This document shows positions 1 to 4,313 of a stretch of 5,466 nucleotides of DNA, piece by piece. The position numbers and the translations under genes are program-made. The DNA is taken from positions 1 to 5,466 of the forward strand of contig JADGOF010000178.1 in NCBI GenBank assembly GCA_017883105.1. Reading direction: 5' to 3'. The notes below the pieces were generated by a model that did not search any database, was not told the origin of the DNA, and saw only the letters and a program-made list of their open reading frames with translations. The first letter of the stretch is position 1. Each line of letters starts with the position of its first letter. This DNA comes from Acidimicrobiales bacterium. GTDB taxonomy: Bacteria > Actinomycetota > Acidimicrobiia > Acidimicrobiales > RAAP-2.

Positions 1-198
1 GCGGCGGGCAACAATTTCGAGCTCGCCATCGCCGTCGCCATCGGCGTGTTCGGCGTCACCAGCGGAGAGGCTCTCGCGGGTGTGGTCGGCCCCCTCATCG
101 AGGTTCCGGTCCTCGTCGCCTTGGTGTACGTGTCCCTGTGGGCCCGACGGCACTACTACCCGCCGACCAAACAGGCCAGACTGGAAGGAACGCCGTGA
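1..198 (+). CDS. acr3: Arsenite efflux permease, ACR3 type (C-terminal fragment)
   Basis: Reading frame 1 is open from the left edge to a TGA at 196-198 and gives 65 residues, the C-terminus of a protein that begins outside the window. The segment has the ACR3 hallmark near its start (AANNFELAIAVAIGVFG), followed by a hydrophobic stretch containing VVGPLIEVPVLVALVYVSLW and a short basic, polar tail (ARRHYYPPTKQ). In the ACR3 family the NNFELA segment sits in a late transmembrane helix and the VGPLxEVPVL segment is in the last helix before a cytoplasmic tail. ACR3 proteins export arsenite across the cytoplasmic membrane, driven by the proton motive force. The next gene, an arsenate reductase, overlaps this stop by 4 nt, which supports an arsenic-resistance operon. 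The N-terminus, promoter and any ArsR operator are outside the window. Family assignment is strong despite the short length. Confidence 0.9.
   Translation, partial: AAGNNFELAIAVAIGVFGVTSGEALAGVVGPLIEVPVLVALVYVSLWARRHYYPPTKQARLEGTP
183..189 (+). promoter_or_regulatory. Ribosome binding site of arsC
   Basis: GGAAGGA lies inside the last codons of the permease gene, 5 nt before the GTG at 195. It decides the start of arsC: the earlier in-frame ATG at 138 would add 19 residues that are out of frame with, and lie entirely within, the permease gene and do not resemble the family N-terminus. Confidence 0.75.
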
Positions 199-608
199 CC
201 GATACTCCCGTTGTGTTGTTCCTCTGCATCCACAACGCCGGTCGCAGCCTCGCTGCCCGGGTTCTGCTCGACCACTACGCGCAAGGTCGGGTCGATGTCC
301 GCTCAGCCGGGTCCGAACCGGCCTCTCAACTCAACCCGTCGGTCCTTGCCGTTCTGCGCGAACGGGGCCTGGACCCGACACGTGAGTTCCCCAAGCCCCT
401 CACTGACGAAACCGCCCGAGCTGCCGACGTCATCGTCACCATGGGTTGTGGCGACACATGCCCGTACTATCCGGGCAAGCGCTATCTCGACTGGGAACTC
501 GAAGACCCTGCCGGCAAACCGATCGACGCGGTCCGGCCCATCGTCGACGACATCGACCGCCGGGTCCGGTGCTTGTTGGCCGACCTCACCGAGCCCGCGA
601 AGCCATGA
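195..608 (+). CDS. arsC: Arsenate reductase, LMW-phosphatase fold (mycothiol/mycoredoxin-type likely)
   Basis: This 137-residue protein reduces arsenate to arsenite in the cytoplasm for export by the preceding permease. The GTG start at 195 overlaps the permease TGA (GTGA, 4 nt) and has a good ribosome binding site, so the two genes are probably translationally coupled. The P-loop CIHNAGRS at residues 11-18 gives the CX5R signature, with nucleophile Cys11 and Arg17. The general-acid Asp is D104 in the DPAGK motif (104-108). A GCGDTCP segment at 84-90 holds Cys85 and Cys89. In the thioredoxin-linked staphylococcal enzyme a disulfide relay uses two cysteines seven residues apart in this region. 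The closer spacing here and the IHNAGRS loop match, from memory, actinobacterial enzymes that form an arseno-mycothiol adduct resolved by mycoredoxin. A low-molecular-weight tyrosine phosphatase is the alternative, but operon context and the DPAGK segment favour arsenate reduction. Confidence 0.93.
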   Translation: MTDTPVVLFLCIHNAGRSLAARVLLDHYAQGRVDVRSAGSEPASQLNPSVLAVLRERGLDPTREFPKPLTDETARAADVIVTMGCGDTCPYYPGKRYLDWELEDPAGKPIDAVRPIVDDIDRRVRCLLADLTEPAKP

Positions 609-650
609 TCGTCCATTCGGACGTCGACTTTCGCATGCGAATCCGAGGTA
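609..650. terminator. Possible bidirectional terminator between convergent genes
   Basis: The 81-nt gap (609-689) between arsC and the convergent flavoprotein gene holds two small inverted repeats just after the arsC stop. CGTCC (610-614) pairs with GGACG (619-623) across a 4-nt loop, and TTCGCATGCGAA (630-641) is a perfect 12-nt palindrome. TCGGA/TCCGA (617-621/642-646) could form an alternative outer stem. No run of T follows on either strand, so a classical intrinsic terminator is not shown. The placement between converging genes is the main argument. The remainder of the gap (651-689) shows nothing further. Confidence 0.33.
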
Positions 651-689
651 CGCAGCCCGGCGGATGCTTACAGGCGGTCTCCGGTCTTG

Positions 690-1832
690 TCAGGACTCGA
701 GCTGGTGGCCGAGCAGCTGGACCGCCTCGATGAACTCGTCGATCATGTCGAAGACCACTTGAGAGGCCATCTTGGTCGTGTTCATCGAGCCAACGATCTG
801 GCCAACGAAGTAGTTGGCCAGTTGCTCGGCGCCCGAGTCGGCCCGGTGCGCGGCCCGGTCGATGCGCGTGAGGGCATCGTTGACCAGAATCGGTTGCAGG
901 GGCATTCCCAGGGGCATCGGGGTCGTCGGGTCGTCCCACTCGTCGGTCCACGCCGTTCGCAGCTGCCGCGCCGGCTTGCCCGTTCGTGACCGCGAGCGCA
1001 CCGTGTCCGATGACGTTGCAGCCAGAAACTTCCGCTTCACGACGGGGTGGGTCTCCGCTTCCTCGGTGGTGAGCCACACCGATCCGCACCACACCCCCTG
1101 CGCGCCGAGAGCCATGGCGGCGGCCATCTGGCGCCCACACCCGATGCCGCCGGCGCCGAGCACGGGTACCGGGGCAACGGCATCGACGATCTCGGGGATG
1201 AGGACCATCGAGCCCACCTCACCCGTGTGGCCCCCTGCCTCGGCGCCTTGGGCGATGACCACATCGACGCCGGCGTTCACGTGTCGCTCGGCGTGCTGGG
1301 CCTTGCCCGCCAACGCCCCGATGAGGCGACCTTCCTGCTTCACTCGCTTGATCATGTGAGCGGGGGGCGGTCCAAGGGCGTTGACCACCAGCGACGGCCC
1401 ATGCTCCAGTGCGATTTCGAGCAGTGAGTCCGCCTGGCGCTCCGAGAACGGCACGGCCATTTCGCTCCCGTCGAACTGGTCCCGTGGTGACTCGTCGGCG
1501 GGTAGGGCCGGTACGTCGTACCGTCGGAGGATCTCGTTGACGAAGGCGATGTGCTCTTCGGGGATGAGGCTGGAGATGTCCGCCATGGTGTAGCCCCCCG
1601 AATCGGAACCGGCGTACTTGGCCGGCACGATGAGGTCGATGCCGTACGGTCGGCCCCCGACCTGATCCTCGATCCAGGCAAGGTCGATCTCGAGCTGCTC
1701 GGGTGAGTGCGCCACGGCACCGAGCACGCCCATGCCTCCCGCCTTGGTCACGGCGGCGACCACATCGCGGCAGTGGGTGAAGGCGAGGATCGGAACGTCG
1801 ATGTGCAACAACTCGGTGATGGCGGTCTTCAT
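690..1832 (-). CDS. Nitronate monooxygenase / 2-nitropropane dioxygenase family flavoprotein
   Basis: This 380-residue protein is an FMN-dependent TIM-barrel oxidoreductase of the NMO family. The N-terminus (PILAFTHCRDVVAAVTKAGG, residues 14-33) is the usual first strand and loop. AQGAEAGGHTGEV (194-206) contains the family's FMN-binding/active-site histidine, His202. GAGGIGCGRQ (226-235) and ALGAQGVWCGS (241-251) form the FMN-phosphate binding region. At 380 residues it is longer than classic enzymes (about 320-350), with an insert at about 110-130 and a C-terminal extension from about 290. From memory this layout resembles the mycobacterial Rv1533-like branch. Such actinobacterial paralogues are often annotated as nitronate monooxygenases although some relatives (for example IpdC in steroid ring degradation) do other redox chemistry on CoA thioesters, so the true substrate is open. 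The ATG is preceded by a strong ribosome binding site. It lies 131 nt downstream of the decarboxylase-family gene on the same strand. Confidence 0.88.
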   Translation of the reverse strand: MKTAITELLHIDVPILAFTHCRDVVAAVTKAGGMGVLGAVAHSPEQLEIDLAWIEDQVGGRPYGIDLIVPAKYAGSDSGGYTMADISSLIPEEHIAFVNEILRRYDVPALPADESPRDQFDGSEMAVPFSERQADSLLEIALEHGPSLVVNALGPPPAHMIKRVKQEGRLIGALAGKAQHAERHVNAGVDVVIAQGAEAGGHTGEVGSMVLIPEIVDAVAPVPVLGAGGIGCGRQMAAAMALGAQGVWCGSVWLTTEEAETHPVVKRKFLAATSSDTVRSRSRTGKPARQLRTAWTDEWDDPTTPMPLGMPLQPILVNDALTRIDRAAHRADSGAEQLANYFVGQIVGSMNTTKMASQVVFDMIDEFIEAVQLLGHQLES

Positions 1833-1840
1833 GGGGCCCT

Positions 1841-1847
1841 ACCTCCT
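1841..1847 (-). promoter_or_regulatory. Ribosome binding site of the NMO-family gene
   Basis: Read on the minus strand, AGGAGGT ends 8 nt before the ATG at 1832. It is a near-perfect anti-16S match and fixes the start. Its strength suggests this gene is translated independently of the upstream pair. Confidence 0.8.
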
Positions 1848-1879
1848 GTGTGGACTGGCGGTGAACTGCGTCTCCGGTG

Positions 1880-1959
1880 GCCCGCCCGGCGGGCGAGTGC
1901 CGATGCACCGGCGCGTCCCGTCCCGCCACAGGGCGCGCCGGAAATCCGATCGGGCGATC
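1880..1959 (-). other. Hairpin-rich intergenic gap (possible terminator or mRNA processing site)
   Basis: The 131 nt between the decarboxylase-family stop and the NMO-family start contain three inverted repeats. In minus-strand order they are: GATCG/CGATC around 1948-1959 (short); an 8-bp perfect repeat, CCGGCGCG (1908-1915) with CGCGCCGG (1934-1941), enclosing an 18-nt loop; and GCCCGCC/GGCGGGC (1880-1886/1888-1894), a 15-nt near-perfect palindrome. The 8-bp stem starts about 22 nt after the TAG of the upstream gene. No U-tract follows any of them. They could reduce read-through into the NMO gene, protect the 3' end of the upstream message, or be chance products of high GC. I see no convincing -10 element for a separate NMO promoter. 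Confidence 0.4.
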
Positions 1960-1963
1960 CCGC

Positions 1964-2764
1964 CTACGCAGAGGCTCCCGCGGGCACGGCCTGCCATGAG
2001 CCTACGGCAGCCACAGTCTCGGACCAGATGACCTTGCCCGCCGTGAGACGCATGTCGAACTCGAAATAGGCGGCGGCCACGAAGGCGTCCACCTCCAGCC
2101 GATGGACGGGGTCCACTGCCGAGCGCGACGGGTAGGTGACCGAACCCGGCCCGGTGAACCGCAGGTCGTCGCCGAAGGCATCCTTGCGAGTAGCCAGGTC
2201 ACAGTTCCACTGGATGAGCTCGTGGACCTGTGTGGCCCCGGGCGGGCCCGGGAGGTGGCGCAGAGAGTAGAACGGGGTGCCCGAGGGCAGGAAGGCATCG
2301 AGGATCTCGGCGGGCAGCCGCTCGACCGGCGAGACGACGACACTGGCCAGCGTGCACTCGGATGGGCGCCCGAGTGTGCCGACCACCGCTTCCGGGCGGA
2401 CTTCCACGCCGATGGACGCCAGCTTCTTCGGTGCGCCGAGCACCTCGCGGCCGGCCGCCATCGCGGCGTCGTCGGTCACATAGATGTACGGAACGTACAG
2501 ACCGTCGACGCCGTCGTCGTCAACCACCCGCAGGAGGGAGACGTACTCGCCGTAGGGGCCGAGCGTGCTGGCCCCGTACTCGGCAACCAGCACTGCGCCG
2601 ATCGCCGGGGAGTCGAGGTGGAGGCCGTGCGGGACGAGGTCGGAGATGTCGCCGCGCACAGTGAAGCCGGCCATCACGGCCCGGCAGCCCCAGTACTCGA
2701 TCCCGCGCTCCGAATCCATCTGGAACAGGGGTGCATCCAGCGGCGTGCTCTTCATGGTCACCAT
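1964..2764 (-). CDS. Acetoacetate decarboxylase family protein
   Basis: This 266-residue soluble protein has the acetoacetate decarboxylase fold. The best motif is GREVLGAPKKLASIGVE (residues 105-121). In clostridial acetoacetate decarboxylase the first lysine of PKK (Lys115) forms the Schiff base with the beta-keto acid and the neighbouring lysine lowers its pKa; both are present here as Lys113 and Lys114. GPYGEYVSLL (69-78) carries the conserved active-site glutamate region (E73), and YVPYIYVTDDAAMAAGRE (90-107) is the usual strand and helix before the lysines. The ATG at 2764 overlaps the upstream acyl-CoA dehydrogenase stop by 7 nt and sits 10 nt from a GAGGAGA. A GTG at 2761 (4-nt overlap) and an ATG at 2755 are alternative starts. 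Decarboxylation of a beta-keto acid is the family reaction, but many members act on other substrates, so acetoacetate should not be assumed. Co-translation with an acyl-CoA dehydrogenase suggests a role in acid or CoA-ester catabolism. Confidence 0.88.
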   Translation of the reverse strand: MVTMKSTPLDAPLFQMDSERGIEYWGCRAVMAGFTVRGDISDLVPHGLHLDSPAIGAVLVAEYGASTLGPYGEYVSLLRVVDDDGVDGLYVPYIYVTDDAAMAAGREVLGAPKKLASIGVEVRPEAVVGTLGRPSECTLASVVVSPVERLPAEILDAFLPSGTPFYSLRHLPGPPGATQVHELIQWNCDLATRKDAFGDDLRFTGPGSVTYPSRSAVDPVHRLEVDAFVAAAYFEFDMRLTAGKVIWSETVAAVGSWQAVPAGASA

Positions 2765-4077
2765 GTCGCCATCATCTCCTCGAGGTCGTAGGTCTCGTGC
2801 TCGTAGTTCTGGATCAGGTCGCGTGCGGCGTCGAGGGCCAGCACCTCGAGGGTCCCGTCCTCGATCAGCAGGCTCCGGGCGTCACGGAAGAGCTTCTCGA
2901 TCAGCGAGTCACGGCTTAACCCCTGGGCGCCGAAGACCTGCAGAGCATCATGGGCGACCTCGTAGGCCGCCCGCTTCGCGTACACCTGAGCGGCGCGGGC
3001 GTGGCGTGGCGACGCTCCGAGGGCCTCGGGGGACGACCCGGGGACGTTCGCCTGTGTGTGGGCCAGCGCAGCACGGCAGTAGGCGCGTGCCGTCTCGACG
3101 TGCTCGAACATCGAGTACAGCGTGAGCTGGATGTTCTTGTGGCGAGCGATCGGCCCGCCGCCCTGGATGCGCACGCGGGCATGGTGGAGTGCCTCCTCGA
3201 ATGCGGCACGTGCCACGCCGACGGCGACGTTCGAGATGACCGAGCTCGTCAGGCACAGCAACTGGTCGCCGAACGCAGGATAGAGGGGCCCGGGCGGGAC
3301 GAGTACGTTGCGCTCCGGAAGGAAGACATCGTCGAAGAACAGCTCACCCTGGGGATCGTCCCGGACTCCGAGCATGTCGGCGGGGGGACCTCGCCGCACC
3401 CCGGGATCATCGAGGGAGACGATGGCGAAGAGGCTGTGGAACAAGTCACCGTCACGGCCGGCCTGGGCGTGGACGGCTGCGTGGGTGGCGATGGGGCCCG
3501 AGCTCACCCACGCCGACTTCTGGCCCCGCAACATCCATCCGCCGTCACTCGGCTCGGCCATCAGCTGGGCCCGGCCGTAGGTCGGGGCATCGCCGTCGCG
3601 CACTCCGATGAAGTCGCTCCCGTGATCCGGCTCGGTGATGGCCCAGCACCCGTGGAAGGCGCCCGTCTCGTCCTCGACCCACGGCACCATGAGCTCGGCC
3701 TGCAGCTCGGGGCTCCCGAACCGGGACATGGTGATCACCGGGAGCATGTCGACCAGAAAGGCGGTGGCCAGCCCGAGGCTTCCCCAGCCCAACTCCTCGA
3801 GGACCACGGACTGGCCGAGCGGCGACAGCGGCTCCTCTGGACCGCCCGCCTCCGCGGGTAGGAAGAACCGGTGATAGCCGAGGGACTTCAACGTCGCCAT
3901 CGTCGTGAAGAAGGGGGACCCAGGGGCGATGCGATCCACCGGGGACATCCTGTCGAGGGCATAGGCCGCCGGCCGGAGCACTTCCACGGCGATCCGGTGG
4001 GCCTGCTCACGCAGTGCCTGTTCATCCTCCCCCAGCCTAGCCAGATCCAGGAACCGACCATCGTTCCCGTGTCCCAT
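2758..4077 (-). CDS. Acyl-CoA dehydrogenase family flavoprotein with Asp at the usual catalytic Glu position
   Basis: This 439-residue protein covers the whole acyl-CoA dehydrogenase fold. The N-terminal helical domain is about 15-140, with GYHRFFLPAEAGG (67-79) typical of it. CWAITEPDHGSD (144-155) is the flavin-contacting signature at the start of the beta-barrel domain, which continues through GWMLRGQKSAWVSSG (180-194) to FFDDVFLPERNVL (247-259). The C-terminal helical domain has the FAD-binding segment RIQGGGPIARHKNIQ (303-317) and the end motif FGAQGLSRDSLIEKLFRDAR (382-401). These enzymes are FAD-dependent tetramers or dimers that oxidise an acyl-CoA to the 2,3-enoyl-CoA. At the position of the medium-chain enzyme's catalytic Glu (IYEGT) this protein reads IEDGT (405-409), so Asp407 is there with Glu406 just before it. 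There is also no obvious Glu at the alternative helix-G site (GDQLLCLTSSV, 270-280). Activity, substrate or even reaction type may therefore differ. An in-frame TAG at 4087-4089 rules out a longer N-terminus. The gene overlaps the decarboxylase-family gene by 7 nt. Confidence 0.9.
   Translation of the reverse strand: MGHGNDGRFLDLARLGEDEQALREQAHRIAVEVLRPAAYALDRMSPVDRIAPGSPFFTTMATLKSLGYHRFFLPAEAGGPEEPLSPLGQSVVLEELGWGSLGLATAFLVDMLPVITMSRFGSPELQAELMVPWVEDETGAFHGCWAITEPDHGSDFIGVRDGDAPTYGRAQLMAEPSDGGWMLRGQKSAWVSSGPIATHAAVHAQAGRDGDLFHSLFAIVSLDDPGVRRGPPADMLGVRDDPQGELFFDDVFLPERNVLVPPGPLYPAFGDQLLCLTSSVISNVAVGVARAAFEEALHHARVRIQGGGPIARHKNIQLTLYSMFEHVETARAYCRAALAHTQANVPGSSPEALGASPRHARAAQVYAKRAAYEVAHDALQVFGAQGLSRDSLIEKLFRDARSLLIEDGTLEVLALDAARDLIQNYEHETYDLEEMMATW
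2775..2781 (-). promoter_or_regulatory. Ribosome binding site of the decarboxylase-family gene
   Basis: GAGGAGA on the minus strand lies within the last codons of the acyl-CoA dehydrogenase gene. It is 10 nt from the ATG at 2764, 13 nt from the GTG at 2761 and 19 nt from the ATG at 2755. The spacing favours one of the two overlapping starts and hence coupled translation. Confidence 0.6.
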
Positions 4078-4083
4078 AAGGAG

Positions 4084-4113
4084 AACCTACGCCGATGGAT
4101 CTCGATCTCTCAG
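4084..4113 (-). promoter_or_regulatory. Candidate leaderless promoter of the acyl-CoA dehydrogenase operon
   Basis: On the minus strand a TAGGTT hexamer (4089-4084) matches the TANNNT -10 pattern and ends exactly 6 nt before the A of the ATG at 4077. Transcription could therefore start on the start codon itself. A CTGAGA hexamer (4113-4108), 4 of 6 matches to TTGACA, lies 18 nt upstream. No Shine-Dalgarno-like sequence precedes this ATG (the bases are CTCCTT, the wrong polarity), and an in-frame stop overlaps the hexamer. Leaderless starts are common in actinobacteria. The promoter is inferred from pattern and spacing only. Confidence 0.45.
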
Positions 4114-4136
4114 GGTCCAAAGTCCCGAAACCGGTA

Positions 4137-4252
4137 TGGCCGAGGCCGCGTGGGCCAAACTCCCTGGGGTCCGACAGACCTTCTGAGGCGGACCGGGCGT
4201 TGTGCGACCGGCAGTTGAGATGCCACGTGACTGCCTCTTGGCCTCGGCGCCA
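4137..4252. other. Nested inverted repeats, candidate structured RNA or operator region
   Basis: Most of the 236-nt gap between the radical SAM gene and the acyl-CoA dehydrogenase gene is covered by a nested set of inverted repeats. The outer stem is GCCGAGGCC (4139-4147) with GGCCTCGGC (4240-4248), 9 bp. Inside it three hairpins are directly adjacent. The first is 4168-4194, with GGTCCG/CGGACC and an inner CAGA/TCTG stem. The second is 4195-4209, GGGCG/CGACC with one mismatch and a 5-nt loop. The third is 4210-4235, GGCAGT/ACTGCC. Extra G-U pairs (4148-4239, 4216-4229, 4217-4228) are possible only if the plus strand is transcribed. It is not a recognisable tRNA or riboswitch to me. High GC raises the chance expectation, so confidence is low. 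Confidence 0.3.
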
Positions 4253-4294
4253 GGCGTCCCGTAAGGTTGATGCCCGTTGCCTCGGTGTACAGAG

Positions 4295-4305
4295 GGGGAG
4301 TCCCC
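4295..4305 (-). terminator. Weak hairpin after the radical SAM gene
   Basis: An 11-nt palindrome (GGGGACTCCCC on the minus strand) begins 8 nt after the TGA at 4314-4316. It would make only a 4-bp stem with a triloop and is followed by CTCTGT, a poor U-tract. It may help end transcription of the radical SAM gene, but the signal is weak. Confidence 0.22.
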
Positions 4306-4313
4306 GGATGGGA

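Noticed and set aside
586..1140. 184-codon minus-strand frame overlapping arsC's end and the NMO-family gene
   Set aside because: It is out of frame with the clear NMO-family protein, is rich in Arg, Gly and Pro, has no recognisable domain, and runs through the convergent junction.
2950..3861. Long open frame (303 codons) on the plus strand opposite the acyl-CoA dehydrogenase gene
   Set aside because: The minus-strand frame encodes a full, well-conserved acyl-CoA dehydrogenase. The plus-strand translation shows no family motif and is the usual antisense opening seen in high-GC coding DNA.
4137..4252. A tRNA or known riboswitch in the intergenic gap
   Set aside because: Despite nested hairpins, there is no T-arm/anticodon layout with the right stem lengths and no motif of a riboswitch class that I recognise. 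It is kept only as a generic structured candidate.
4267..4293. TTGATG / TACAGA as a plus-strand promoter
   Set aside because: The spacing is only 15 nt, the -10 match is poor, and no gene follows on that strand.
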